Positions 23,417 to 33,800 of a stretch of 64,000 bases of DNA are shown in pieces. Origin of the DNA: Candidatus Micrarchaeum acidiphilum ARMAN-2 (GTDB lineage: Archaea; Micrarchaeota; Micrarchaeia; Micrarchaeales; Micrarchaeaceae); contig GG697240.1 of NCBI GenBank assembly GCA_009387755.1, positions 188,001 through 252,000 on the forward strand. Direction: 5' to 3'. Position numbers and translations under genes: made by a program. Under the pieces are notes generated by a model that had not been told where the DNA came from, did not search any database, and saw only the letters and a program-made list of their open reading frames with translations. Positions within the stretch are counted from its first letter, which is position 1. The number at the start of each line of letters is the position of its first letter.

Positions 23417-24838
23417 CTATATTGTCATTTTCCGGATGTAGGCGCGATAGACCAGCTTTGCGCATCCTTCCGGTATTTCTTTGCTATACAGCACGGTGGA
23501 TTTTTTCTTTAGGTACGAGGGAAACCTGAATGACTTTGAATTCAGCGCGGCCCTTATCGCCTCTTCAGGCGTTTTGTATCTTGCCTCCTCCAATGCGAAA
23601 ATCCTCTCGCCGTCGAAAGATACGTTGTCCATGTCCTTGTTTACGTGCTTCTTGTAGAATACTACGGCATCTTCGTGCATGAAGCCTGGCGGACCACGGA
23701 CTAGTTCTATAGATGAGCTTTGCCGGTCCATGAAGAACGCGATTACGCCGTCCCCTCCGTCCATCTCCTGCAGGGTTATTACCGGCTTGAACGAATATGA
23801 CTCAAGAAAATGGACCATCTGGCCCGATAGTTTCACTATCTGCGGCCACAGCGTATCATCAGATATTTTTGGCAGGCGAATCTTCAGCGTGTATATTTTC
23901 AGCCCGGTGGCTTTTTCGATGGATTCAAGCCTCCTGTACGAATCGTCATCGGAGAAACCGTACCTGCTTATGGCTTTGAGCGACTGTTCTTTTATGATCC
24001 TGTATGAAACCATAGATGCGCGAAACAGCGACTCTTCGGACACGCTGGCAGCCACGTTCCTGTCGGGATCAGTAGGATCAATAACTACAAAATTGCTTTT
24101 GAAATGTTGGCTTGCCTCCTTTGCGGACTCCGCGGTTGACACGCCCCTTGACAAGGGCTCCACCAGACAGGGCCTTTTCACTGAAGCAAAAAACTCAAGC
24201 GTCTTTGTTATGTCGCCGAACGTGTGCACCAGTAGCTCGCACAGGTAGCCTGAAAATCCTCTGACACGCGCCTCTGCGCCGTATATGTTGTGCTCTCGTA
24301 ATATGTACTTCAGTAGGCGGACATGGTCCTTCTGCGTCTCGCTCAGGCTGGCCATTACGAACTGGTTGTGGAGCTGCGTGCGGTCAACAGCTGTTGCCAT
24401 TTCTGATGAATCTCTTATTTTGAAGGCAGGAACTATGTCGGCCTTTACCCCGAACTTCTCCGAGATGAGCTTCAGGTAAGGATGCTCGGCGTAGTTTATC
24501 ACAAAGGATTCGCCATGGCTGCGGTGCACGACCTTCTTTGCCAGCTCTATGGCCTTTCTTTCCATCTCCCTTTCTGCAATGCCTTTTGGGAACAGCATGA
24601 ATATGTCTATGTCGGAAGTGCCGCGGATTTGCGTGCCCCTTGCAACAGATCCAGCTAGTATTATCTCGACATTGCGAGGGACAACCTTTCTAAGCCTACC
24701 CATTAGTTCGTTTGAATATTCGTTGAGTGCTGCAATTTCTTCCGCTGTTGGTCGTATCTCTTCGAGTATGCCCTTTAATACGCCATTTAGCCTCTGATAC
24801 CCTGATTGCTTTCTGGATCTTACAGATTTGGATTTCAT
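23417..24838 (-). CDS. cca: CCA-adding tRNA nucleotidyltransferase, archaeal class I
   Basis: 473 residues, the normal archaeal length. The catalytic signature is AGSVARGTQIRGTSDIDIFM (about 61-80), with two of the carboxylates in DID; VKADIVPAF supplies the third. PAP/CCA core motifs (NQFVMASLSETQKDHVRLLK) and a C-terminal RNA-binding domain follow. It adds or repairs the 3' CCA of tRNAs without a nucleic-acid template. None of the tRNA genes in this window encode CCA, so the enzyme is required. It is convergent with the kinase gene. Confidence 0.93.
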   Translation of the reverse strand: MKSKSVRSRKQSGYQRLNGVLKGILEEIRPTAEEIAALNEYSNELMGRLRKVVPRNVEIILAGSVARGTQIRGTSDIDIFMLFPKGIAEREMERKAIELAKKVVHRSHGESFVINYAEHPYLKLISEKFGVKADIVPAFKIRDSSEMATAVDRTQLHNQFVMASLSETQKDHVRLLKYILREHNIYGAEARVRGFSGYLCELLVHTFGDITKTLEFFASVKRPCLVEPLSRGVSTAESAKEASQHFKSNFVVIDPTDPDRNVAASVSEESLFRASMVSYRIIKEQSLKAISRYGFSDDDSYRRLESIEKATGLKIYTLKIRLPKISDDTLWPQIVKLSGQMVHFLESYSFKPVITLQEMDGGDGVIAFFMDRQSSSIELVRGPPGFMHEDAVVFYKKHVNKDMDNVSFDGERIFALEEARYKTPEEAIRAALNSKSFRFPSYLKKKSTVLYSKEIPEGCAKLVYRAYIRKMTI

Positions 24839-24966
24839 AGTTTCACATCAGACAATAGGATTTAATTGATAAAGGATTTAGTTATTTGCGCGCATAGTCA
24901 AAAATAGTTTTGTGCGGGATTGCAGGTTAGCAGCACGATTTGGCTTTGCAGAGTAGGCGGGTAGCT

Positions 24967-25758
24967 TTGGCAGATTACGAAATAGGTGGGGAGCGCGAAC
25001 GCGGCGCAGGAACGCTTAAGAGATTCGTGATTAACCGGCTTGTCCGAAAGTCTGCCGCCATAGATGACAAGGTAGAGAAAATGGTCAGGGAATTCGAGTC
25101 TAACCCCAAAAGCAAGGGCGACGAAGAGATAAAAAAATATTTTGAGGTTCTCGGGATAAGGCCAACCAAGGACAGGAATGCAGTGAGAAATGCCTACAGG
25201 TCGATGGCAAAGAGGTACCATCCAGATGTCTCCAAGAGCATGGGCTCGGAAGAGATGATGAAAAAGATAAATGAGGCTTACAAGGCCATCTCTTCAGAAA
25301 AGGCGGAATTTAGAATTGAGCTTGACGATAATGTAGCTACAATAAGGATTGAGAATCGGTTCTTGAACCTGTACGAACAGGCGAGGCAGTACGACTACGA
25401 GATTTTTCTGGGCAAGCTCAAGGTGATAAGCAGCAGAAACGAACTCTACGGCGTAGTTGGGGAGTTCACAGACTGGGAAGCAAGGATAGACCGGGTAGAA
25501 AGGGCGCTGTTCGGAAAGTTCAGGAGCGCTATGAAGGACCTGGAAAAGATGAATATACGCATAGAAAAGGCCATGAAATCAGATTTGGGCGAAAGCTTAT
25601 TGAACACCTTGAGGGCCAGCAGGGACAGAAATTCCGAAACATTGGATGACGCGCGCAAGATAGACAGGACAATAAGGACAGCATTGGCAGATGCCACAAA
25701 AAAGATAAACGAGGTTGAAGATAGGCAAAGGAAAAATATATATGAGCAATTGAAATAA
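24967..25758 (+). CDS. J-domain (DnaJ-like) protein
   Basis: About 263 residues. The start is uncertain: TTG 24967 is used here and TTG 24940 is in frame; there is no ATG nearby. The J-domain spans about 25134-25310, with the HPD tripeptide in KRYHPDVSK and the helix III pattern INEAYKAIS. It should stimulate an Hsp70. Unusually, the J-domain is internal: a basic 55-residue N-terminus precedes it and a long helical, coiled-coil-like C-terminus (EDRQRKNIYEQLK at the end) follows. There is no Gly/Phe or zinc-finger region, so it is a type III J-protein. Confidence 0.8.
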   Translation: MADYEIGGERERGAGTLKRFVINRLVRKSAAIDDKVEKMVREFESNPKSKGDEEIKKYFEVLGIRPTKDRNAVRNAYRSMAKRYHPDVSKSMGSEEMMKKINEAYKAISSEKAEFRIELDDNVATIRIENRFLNLYEQARQYDYEIFLGKLKVISSRNELYGVVGEFTDWEARIDRVERALFGKFRSAMKDLEKMNIRIEKAMKSDLGESLLNTLRASRDRNSETLDDARKIDRTIRTALADATKKINEVEDRQRKNIYEQLK

Positions 25759-25768
25759 TATTATGCGC

Positions 25769-25840
25769 GGGCTCTTAGCTCAGGAGTAGAGCGCCTCGTT
25801 CGCAACGAGGAGGCCGCGGGTGCGAATCCCGCAGGGTCCA
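25769..25840 (+). tRNA. tRNA-Ala(CGC)
   Basis: A 72-nt cloverleaf without intron. The acceptor GGGCTCT/AGGGTCC includes G3-U70, the alanine identity pair. The anticodon stem is CCTCG/CGAGG around TTCGCAA (anticodon CGC), the T-arm is GCGGG/CCCGC, and the discriminator is A. It lies 10 bases after the J-domain gene. Confidence 0.95.
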
Positions 25841-25857
25841 CATTTCTAAGTGCTGCC

Positions 25858-26082
25858 ATGTTAATAAAAGTAAAAGTGATTCCGAATTCCAAATTCGAGG
25901 CATTGCAAAAGATAAACCCTACAAGTTATAAACTCAAGGTTAAAGAAAAGGCGATTGAAGGGCGTGCCAATATGGCCGTAATAAGTGCTCTTTCATCATA
26001 TTTCAATGTGAAAAGGGCAGATATAAGAATAATAAAAGGCGCAACGAGTAAAGATAAGATAATAGAAATTGCAAGTCAGTAG
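25858..26082 (+). CDS. DUF167/YggU family protein (UPF0235)
   Basis: 74 residues. The sequence VKVIPNSKFEALQKI, then YKLKVKEKAIEGRANMAVIS and IIKGATSKDKIIEI, is the typical DUF167 layout (beta-alpha fold with KvKv.aP..G.AN). Function is not established. It sits 17 bases downstream of the tRNA-Ala gene. Confidence 0.85.
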   Translation: MLIKVKVIPNSKFEALQKINPTSYKLKVKEKAIEGRANMAVISALSSYFNVKRADIRIIKGATSKDKIIEIASQ

Positions 26083-26197
26083 GCCTCGCAAAGTCCACTA
26101 ATTTCAGTAGTATATAAATTTAGATTGTTACTGAATGACCTAATTTTTGGACATGTTTATATATTTGATCGATTTTATTACTTAGTATTCGCTGGAC

Positions 26198-26749
26198 ATG
26201 CCGCAACGCAATCAAAAGGCGCGCAAGTACAAGGGTTTTAAAATGACTGAAAGGATTAGGGTTTATACGATATCTGAGGGCGATCTTCAAAATGCTATTA
26301 TAAGGCTGCGTAGCTTGCTGCGCCAGGCGTCAGAGCTTGTAACGCATGACAAATCGGATGATTTTGTAGCCATGAGGAGGGACTTTGGAGACCCTGTTTG
26401 GACCATAAAAGCCACAGGGCCTAGAAATAAGGCCGCACTGTTCTGGTATGACTCTGGCTTGGCTTCCAAAATCGAATTTGAGGAAGCCGACGGAACCTAC
26501 ATAACCGTGGAGAGGATAAGCGCTTCCACATACGAACTTGTTTCTACTTGCAGGGATTACCCGGACCTTGTCGAATCATACCTGGTCAAGTACGGTGCCG
26601 CGCAGGGTATGCCATGGCAGGACGATGGAGTTATCAGCCTAAACATAGAGGATGGGAATGGCAATCTGGTTGATGAGCTCTATTTCCGCAGGTTCATGGG
26701 CACGGAGATCATTGACAGCGGTTTTGATGTCAGATTAGATCAGCCCTAG
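26198..26749 (+). CDS. Hypothetical soluble protein (183 aa)
   Basis: The N-terminus is basic (MPQRNQKARKYKGFK), and ATG 26243 is an alternative start. The body is a mixed alpha/beta acidic domain without Cys clusters, membrane helices or known motifs; it contains GDPVWTIKATGPRNKAALFW and a C-terminal FRRFMGTEI. A TATA-like TTTATATATT (26156-26165) lies about 35 bases before ATG 26198. I do not recognise a family. Confidence 0.55.
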   Translation: MPQRNQKARKYKGFKMTERIRVYTISEGDLQNAIIRLRSLLRQASELVTHDKSDDFVAMRRDFGDPVWTIKATGPRNKAALFWYDSGLASKIEFEEADGTYITVERISASTYELVSTCRDYPDLVESYLVKYGAAQGMPWQDDGVISLNIEDGNGNLVDELYFRRFMGTEIIDSGFDVRLDQP

Positions 26750-26848
26750 CTATTTGTAAGCAATGCATAAGCATTGATGCAGAGCCGTTAGATCTGCAAA
26801 CATATAAGAATTATGCATCGCATAGTATTTTACCTTAAAGGTGATTTT

Positions 26849-26986
26849 ATGAAAGATCCTGTGTGCGGCATGGAGGTCAAAGATGCAAAGTTTAAGAGCA
26901 CATACGATGGCGCGGGCTACGAGTTCTGTTCTTCTGCGTGCAAGGAAAAATTCGACAAAGACCCGAAAAGATACGCCAAAAAGTGA
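26849..26986 (+). CDS. Small YHS-domain protein (45 aa)
   Basis: ATG 26849 has GGTGAT 4 bases upstream. The protein begins MKDPVCGMEV and contains YEFCSSACKEKFDKDP. It is a complete YHS domain with the metal-binding Cys pattern DPVCGM...FCSxxC. The same domain forms the N-terminus of the Cu P-type ATPase encoded 75 bases downstream, so this is probably a free copper or metal chaperone partnering it. Confidence 0.85.
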   Translation: MKDPVCGMEVKDAKFKSTYDGAGYEFCSSACKEKFDKDPKRYAKK

Positions 26987-27060
26987 CGTATTGATGTCAC
27001 GCGCACCCGTATAGGGCAAGTGCAGTCGGAGGTCTTTATCCTTATGCCTAGTTGGTTAGT

Positions 27061-29124
27061 ATGGCAACAGATCCTGTGTGCGGCATGTATGTCGATGAGT
27101 CAAGTTCTACCCTAACCGCAACTGTTGAAAACAGGAAATACTATTTCTGCAGCACCACTTGCAAGCTGCAATTCGAAAAACCTGAGAGGGAGCTCAGGGG
27201 CTTGAAATATGCGCTTGCGGTCTCGTGGCCCATTACCGCGGTTGTGGTTGTGCTTGCGTATGCACCACATTTTGGGCTAAGCGATTACATAATGCTTGTG
27301 CTGGCAAGCATAGTGCAGTTTTATTCCGGAAGGAGATTTTATGCAGGCATTCTGGATGCCATAAGGAACAGATCAGCCAATATGGACACTCTGATAGCGT
27401 TGGGCACCTCTGCGGCCTGGGCTTACAGCGCCCTGGTCACGCTTTTCCCTGCTGTGTTCCGTGGCGGAGTGTATTTTGACACGTCCACGATAATAATATC
27501 TCTTATACTTACTGGGACGTATATGCAGAGGATTGCAGAGGCGCGCGCGTCCAGCGCAGTTTCAGCACTTATGGCCATGCAGCCGAAAACCGCATATGTA
27601 TTAAGGGGCGAGACGCCTGCAGAAGTACCAATTGAAGAAGTCAAAGTTGGCGACACCATCCTAGTAAGGCCGGGCGACAGGATACCGGTGGATTCCGTGG
27701 TGATAGAGGGCAGCAGCTCAGCCGACGAATCTATGATCACCGGAGAAAGCATGCCTGTGGACAAGAAGCCGGGGGACAAGGTCATAGGAGGCACCATTAA
27801 CGTCTCCGGGTCACTGAAAGTAAGGGCTACAAAGGTCGGTGAGGATACCGCCCTTTCTCAGATAATTGAGATTGTCAGGAATGCAGCTTCCAGCAAAGTG
27901 CCAATACAGAAGCTTGCTGACAGAATTTCGTCGTATTTTGTGCCTTTGGTAGTGGCACTGGCAGTGCTGGCGGCATTGCTTTGGTACATTTTTGGAGGCG
28001 TTGGGACATCGGTTGCCGTGCTCATATTTGTAAGCGTTTTGATAATAGCGTGTCCGTGCGCCCTCGGAATCGCAACTCCTGCTGCGCTGCTGGTGGCTTC
28101 CGGCAGGGCAGCAAAATTCGGGATACTCGTAAAGAGCGGTGAAAGCCTGCAGGCCGCAAGCAAGGTGGATACCGTAGTACTTGACAAGACGGGTACGCTT
28201 ACAGAAGGCAAACCTGCAGTCACAGATATTATCCCGCTTGCGGGCTACGGCAAGGCCGATGTCCTGGCATATGCCGCATCCGCAGAAATAAACTCTGAGC
28301 ATCCGCTGGGCAGGGCAGTTGTCGAAGAAGCAAAGAAGAATGGCATGAAGGTAAAATTTCCGAAAAAGTTCTCATACAGGCAGGGAAGCGGGGTAATTGC
28401 CGTTGATTCAAAGGAAAACAAAATTTTAGTAGGCAACCGCGACCTTTTCAGCAAGGCAGAAATTGAAGCGGTAGAGAGCAAGCTGGGAGAGCTGGAAGAT
28501 GGCGGGAAAACAGCACTTATCGTAGGCGTGAATGGGAAGATTATAGGCTTAATATCTGTTGCGGACGAGCTCAAAAATGGGAGCAGGGAGGCTGTCAAAG
28601 AGCTGCTCGATGCGGGCCTTGACGTATGGCTGATAACTGGTGATAACAGGGAGGTTGCCGCAGGCATTGCGGCGCAGCTCGGCATAAAGAATGTGATGTC
28701 AGAAGCAAAGCCTGGAGACAAAATGAAAAAGATTGAGGAAATGCAGAAAAGCGGCAGGGTTGTGGCCATGATAGGAGACGGAGTAAATGACGCACCTGCA
28801 CTCACGAAGGCGGACCTTGGCATAGCGATTGGTGCCGGCTCTGAAGTCGCAGTGCAGGCAGGAGGGATAGTCCTGATACAGAACAACCTGCACGGCGCTG
28901 TGGTGGCTTTGAGGCTGGGAAGGAGGACAATGTCGAAGATAAAGCAGAACCTCGCATGGGCCTTTGGATACAATGCAGTGCTCATTCCGGTGGCTGCCGG
29001 CGCACTCATTCCTTTCTTTACGACAGGCGTGTACGATTTTCTGCCCATGCTGGCTGCGCTTGCAATGGCCTTCAGCTCCGTTACTGTGGTTTCAAATTCT
29101 CTTCTGCTGCTGAATTTTAAGTAG
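27061..29124 (+). CDS. Cu+/Ag+ P1B-type ATPase with N-terminal YHS domain
   Basis: 687 residues from ATG 27061; an A+T-rich element (CTTTATCCTTA) about 25 bases upstream fits a leaderless start, and TTG 27052 is also in frame. A YHS domain (residues 3-45, DPVCGM and FCSTTC) replaces the usual heavy-metal-associated domain. The actuator motif TGES, metal-site CPCALG (about 331), phosphorylated DKTGT (about 375), EHPLG and GDGVND (about 571) are all present. It exports copper or silver across the membrane, useful in metal-rich acid habitats. It follows a stand-alone YHS gene. Confidence 0.92.
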   Translation: MATDPVCGMYVDESSSTLTATVENRKYYFCSTTCKLQFEKPERELRGLKYALAVSWPITAVVVVLAYAPHFGLSDYIMLVLASIVQFYSGRRFYAGILDAIRNRSANMDTLIALGTSAAWAYSALVTLFPAVFRGGVYFDTSTIIISLILTGTYMQRIAEARASSAVSALMAMQPKTAYVLRGETPAEVPIEEVKVGDTILVRPGDRIPVDSVVIEGSSSADESMITGESMPVDKKPGDKVIGGTINVSGSLKVRATKVGEDTALSQIIEIVRNAASSKVPIQKLADRISSYFVPLVVALAVLAALLWYIFGGVGTSVAVLIFVSVLIIACPCALGIATPAALLVASGRAAKFGILVKSGESLQAASKVDTVVLDKTGTLTEGKPAVTDIIPLAGYGKADVLAYAASAEINSEHPLGRAVVEEAKKNGMKVKFPKKFSYRQGSGVIAVDSKENKILVGNRDLFSKAEIEAVESKLGELEDGGKTALIVGVNGKIIGLISVADELKNGSREAVKELLDAGLDVWLITGDNREVAAGIAAQLGIKNVMSEAKPGDKMKKIEEMQKSGRVVAMIGDGVNDAPALTKADLGIAIGAGSEVAVQAGGIVLIQNNLHGAVVALRLGRRTMSKIKQNLAWAFGYNAVLIPVAAGALIPFFTTGVYDFLPMLAALAMAFSSVTVVSNSLLLLNFK

Positions 29125-29157
29125 TGCAGCCTCTGCACAACTTCAATCTTATGCCTT

Positions 29158-29183
29158 ATTATTTTTTTCTATACAATTTTTCT
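29158..29183 (+). terminator. T-rich terminator-like tract
   Basis: Two T-runs (7 and 5 T) follow the P-type ATPase stop by about 35 bases, as expected for archaeal oligo-T termination. The same A+T-rich stretch may also carry promoter elements of the next gene. Confidence 0.4.
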
Positions 29184-29197
29184 TAATCCTCTTTGGT

Positions 29198-30256
29198 ATG
29201 AATTTCATCATGGCCACAAAAAAGAATAAGACTGCAGACGGGTTAAGGCTTGATTATTCCGGCGGAGGCTACCCACCGGCGCCTTCAGTGTCAAAGGCGG
29301 TAAGGGACGCGTTGCCAAAGCTGAACCTTTATCCGTACGAATGGTACGACGAGCTCAGGAGCGCCATAGCTTCCTATTCGGGGGTCAGAAAGGAGAATGT
29401 GCTGCCGACCAATGGCGGCGACGAGGCAATAGGAATTATTACTTCGATATTTGGAAAGAGATCGCTTATCCCTGCGCCGACTTACGGGCAGTACGAGTAT
29501 ATAGCCAGGGCATACGGCTACAGCATACGCCTCAAGGACTGCATGCCAGATGGCTACAACTACAAAGTGGCCTACACAAATTCTGATCTCAGATGGGCCA
29601 CTCTGACATGGATATGCAATCCGAACAACCCCACCGGAAACATAGTTCCGCGTGAGGACATAGAAGATTTCCTGCACGAGACGGGAGGCCTTCTTGTTGT
29701 CGACGAAGCGCATTACGAGTTCTGCGGGAAAACCGTAGTTGACATGGTTGAAAGGTACGACAACCTTGCCGTAATAAGGACTTTTTCTAAGGCATTTGGT
29801 ATAGCTGGGCTTAGACTCGGATACATAATCGCCAATGAAAGGCTTGTAGAGCGCCTTAACTCATCCAAGCAGGAGTTCAACGTCAGCAGGGTTTCAAGAG
29901 ACGCTGGCATAGCCGCTCTCAGATCGCTGCCATACTACAGAAGGCAGATCAGGAGGACGATTGCGGAAAGAGACCTGACAGAGAGGTTTTGCAGAAGCCT
30001 TGGAATATTCGCATTCGAATCCAACGGCAGGTTTATACTGCTCAGGTTCAGCAGCAGGAAGGAACTCTACAGGGTGCACCGCAGCCTGAAGGCAGACGGC
30101 ATAACTACTTTTGTTTCTGGTGATTCGGAGTTCAGCGGGCTGCGCGGACCTTACATGAGGATAGCAGCAGGCAGCAGCATGCAGATGCGGAGGTTCAGGA
30201 AGGCAATTAGAAAGGTAATTATTAAAAAACCTGTGTATTCCGCTAATAAGAAATGA
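29198..30256 (+). CDS. PLP-dependent aminotransferase, HisC-like (fold type I)
   Basis: 352 residues; ATG 29210 is an alternative start. Motifs are TNGGDEAIG, CNPNNPTGN, the Asp of LLVVDEAHYEF, the PLP lysine in RTFSKAFGIAGLRLGY (about 198), and the Arg of PYMRIAAGS. This fits the histidinol-phosphate/aromatic aminotransferase subgroup. No other histidine-biosynthesis gene is nearby, so the substrate may be an aromatic amino acid, cobyrate-type threonine phosphate, or histidinol phosphate. Confidence 0.82.
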   Translation: MNFIMATKKNKTADGLRLDYSGGGYPPAPSVSKAVRDALPKLNLYPYEWYDELRSAIASYSGVRKENVLPTNGGDEAIGIITSIFGKRSLIPAPTYGQYEYIARAYGYSIRLKDCMPDGYNYKVAYTNSDLRWATLTWICNPNNPTGNIVPREDIEDFLHETGGLLVVDEAHYEFCGKTVVDMVERYDNLAVIRTFSKAFGIAGLRLGYIIANERLVERLNSSKQEFNVSRVSRDAGIAALRSLPYYRRQIRRTIAERDLTERFCRSLGIFAFESNGRFILLRFSSRKELYRVHRSLKADGITTFVSGDSEFSGLRGPYMRIAAGSSMQMRRFRKAIRKVIIKKPVYSANKK

Positions 30257-30294
30257 TTAAATATTAGTTCAGCTCCATTGTTTTTGGGGTTTTT

Positions 30295-30774
30295 ATGCAA
30301 ACTTTGGCAAAGTCGGACTCCGAAAAGTTGGTCGAGAGGATAATAAAGGAGGAGGACAAGCTTATCTTCTTGAATTCGTGGCTTGGGAGGCTCTTGAGGG
30401 GAAGGGATGAAGATTATAAACTTGAAATTTCACGCTCTGCCAAGAACATAGCCGGAATGCTCAGGGACCTGATGGCGCAGGAGCATGGCCCGATCACCTA
30501 CGTAAGACACAACATTGAGCTTTACCCGTTCAGGGTGGAAAAATTACACAAAATATACTCCAAGGAAATCGTAGATAAGTTCATAGAAATTGAAAAGAAG
30601 CTAAAGCTCTTATACATGCCAATGCCGCAGGCTGTCAACCAGACATATGATTACGATTACGAAGTAGTCGACAGCACGAACAACCGTGAAAGGTCGAACG
30701 GCATACTGACGCACATGCTGGGCACCTTGAGCTCCAAATATCCGGAGGCAGCATTCAATCCAATAAAATTCTAA
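30295..30774 (+). CDS. Hypothetical helical protein (159 aa)
   Basis: Soluble and rich in charged helices (LVERIIKEEDKLIFLNSWLG, KFIEIEKKLKLLYMP), with no known motif. An ATTAAATATT element about 30 bases before ATG 30295 could be its TATA box. It is convergent with the giant surface-protein gene. I do not recognise a family. Confidence 0.55.
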   Translation: MQTLAKSDSEKLVERIIKEEDKLIFLNSWLGRLLRGRDEDYKLEISRSAKNIAGMLRDLMAQEHGPITYVRHNIELYPFRVEKLHKIYSKEIVDKFIEIEKKLKLLYMPMPQAVNQTYDYDYEVVDSTNNRERSNGILTHMLGTLSSKYPEAAFNPIKF

Positions 30775-30824
30775 ATAATTAATAGGTATGTGCTGCGCGG
30801 CCGCTGTGCGCAATGCTTTTAAAG

Positions 30825-33800
30825 TCAGCAAGAGTTCTCAATCGTTATTGTCTGCGTATAGGCTCCTGAAGGCTGGCCTGAAGGTATTGATACGCCTAGA
30901 TTTATTGTATTGGAACCGGAGGCAGGGATTTCAATTGATGTATTAAATGCGGTTCCTGAAAGTTTGCTTGCCGATGCAAATGGAGTGTTTGATGTTGCGG
31001 ACCATGAAGTATTGCTCACGCCGAAATTGGAGCTTGTTGAAGCCCATTTTGTTCCATATATAAAAAGGTATGCGAGTGCGGTTCCAGAGTTCGAATCGAT
31101 CACGGAATTTACAGTAGGTATGCTTGTTGCCGGGTTAAGGGTGCCGAAGTCGATTGCGTTTGGACTGAGGTTTATATTGCACACGTTGACAGGGCTAAAC
31201 TTTATTTGTGTGATGTTTCCCGCGATTATGTAGCCGTTGTCTGGAAACGGCACGTATTTTATGCCTGAGACTGTTTGGTTAGGCACAGTAAACAGGTAGT
31301 TACCAGGTATTGTATCGAAGGCTATTGTATTGCTGCTGCTGGAATTGAGCATGCCGTCGTAAATCGCATTCCATGTTGTACCAGAAGGCAGACCGGTTTC
31401 TCCGAATGTAGTTATTCCATTGTAGTTGGCGGTGACTGTGCCGTTTCCGATTATGGTAAGGTTGGTTGGGCTTGCAAGGTCGTTTTTTATGGTGAGATTT
31501 ACGGTGTTGCTTACCGACCAGTAACTGAATACGAAATGTGGGGGCGGCTGGGCAGATATGGTTCCGTTTCCTATCTGGTTTGCAGAAAATCCGTTCGGAT
31601 AGTCCTTTCCTTCGAAATAGACCACACCTGACTGCGGATTGTCATCAAACTTTACTGTGTAGGGATTGAATACGTATGCAGCGAGGACGGCGGCGCCGGT
31701 GCCGGTGCCCGTAAGCGTGCTTGATGCAGTGTATGTTCCGACTGTTTGGTTTTGGCACACTGCAACATATGCCGAGTCCGCCTCATCAGGATCTTCAATC
31801 GAATTTACAAGGCTGCAGTTGCTAGGGATATTAAAGGATGACGGGCTTACCCCGGATGCGCCTATTATAACTACGAAAGATCCGGATTTCGAGACAGTAT
31901 ATGTAAGGCTGTCTGCCGTTGCTGAGTTGGCCGCAGCAGTATATGCAGTATAAGATTTGGCATTGACGCCAATGCCTACAAGCGACATGTTCGGATCTGC
32001 CGCAGGAGTGCTTGCAGTGCATGTGTTGCTGGTTTGAAACCCGGCAGAAGCCGCAGGCTTGCGGGATAATGGGCCCGTAGCTGTTACGCTGGGCGTCCAG
32101 CTTGGTGGAGCTCCTGGTTTAAGGTGATTTATCACACCGACAGCACAGAGGTATAGAGGATAGCCAGGTTTCATAGTTATTGATAACGGTGTGGAAGAGC
32201 TGTATGCGCCATTTGATGAATATGCTACGACAGACGTTTCAGGCAATATTTCAAAGTTGCCAGTAATTGCTGTGGCAGTGTAGTTTGCATTCCCCGTTGT
32301 ATTGAAAACTGCATTGTATGTGCCTACGCCCGGGGCAGTTACAAATGAACCTGTTTTGTAAGTGGATGCTGAGAGCGCGTTGTTTACATAAAGATTGCCT
32401 AGCAGCTGCGAATCATACGTCGAAATGCCGAAAAGTATTTTGCCGCCGGTTCCATTGTATATAAAGGAGCGGGGCACGCGCAGCGATAGCGATGGATTTG
32501 CCTTTATGACATTAACAGTTATGCTGTTTGAAAGGGCGCCGGTAGAAGGAAGGTAAGCGGTTATGTTGTAGCTGCCAACGCCGTACGGCTTTGTAGAATT
32601 GCACGTATACATGTTGCACGATGCAGTGCCCGTTCCGGAAGCGACTACAGTGCCTTTTGAAGTTCCGCTGCCTATGAGTATGTCTACCGTCTCGTTGCTT
32701 AACGGCGCTATTGCGCGTATTATGTCGCTTTGATTGTAAGGCACAGTTGTGTATTGCGCTGATATTGTGAGAACGCCCTTTTGCGAAAAGCTGATAAGTG
32801 TTGAGTTTCCTGCAACCAAGCTGCCTGATGATGGGGTTGGTATATAAGTTATGCCGTTGTATGTTACGTTAGATGTTGTAAATATGAAGTTGCCGGGTGC
32901 CGTGCTGAAGACTATCGCATTTGGGGCTATTACATTTTCTGTTATTCCATCGTATGTCATATTCCATACTGCACCGGTAGGGAGCCCAGACTCGTCAAAA
33001 GTTGAGTTGCCGTTCCATGATGCAGTAAGGGTGCCATTGCCTTGAATGCCTACACTGGTTGTGGGATTGAGGCTGTTTGCTATTATTATGTTGGAAGGGT
33101 TGTTAGTGGACCAACCGTGAAATGTAAAATTGCCAGTTGGAGGTGGGTTTGCCGTAACTTTTTGTTCTCCCACTATCGATGCGCTTGCGCCGTTTTGATA
33201 GTTTACCCCTGAGATAGTCATGTTCGCGGATTGGGGCACGTCCAGCAGATTTACCGTTCCTATTGGGAATACGTAGGCCGCCAAGGCCATCGAGGTAAGA
33301 TTCCCGTCTGATGCTGTTATAGTATAAGTGCCTGCAGACTGGTTTTGGCACACGTCTACATAAGTGTTAGTATAGGTTCCATAGGTCGCAGTGGACTTAC
33401 ATGATACGCTCGGGGTAAAGGCTAATGTCATGCCCCCATACCATCCAGACGCGGCAGTCACTATCACCAAGGAGTTAGAATTGGTTACGGTATAGGTCAG
33501 CGACACGCTGCTGCTGTCAGATGCGTTTGCGGCAAAGGCGGTATATTTGGATGCGTTGATTCCGATGCCAGATACTATCATACCGTAATAAGCTTCATTG
33601 AATTCCGTCAGCGAGCACACATTGCTGGATTGGTAGCCTACAGATGCATTTAATTTGGTTGTCGCAGCGCCGCTCGGCGCTTCGCTTTCCACGTTCCACG
33701 ACGGCGCAGAATTGAATACTGTGGATACAGCTCCCGCACAGAGGTAAAGGTTGTACCCAGGGGTCAATGTTAGGTTGACAGTTAGCTGCGTATCAGATAT

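Noticed and set aside
28245-29138. Minus-strand 297-codon open frame opposite the Cu ATPase
   Set aside because: It mirrors the coding bias of the P-type ATPase gene, whose catalytic motifs lie on the other strand; Ser/Pro-rich nonsense protein.
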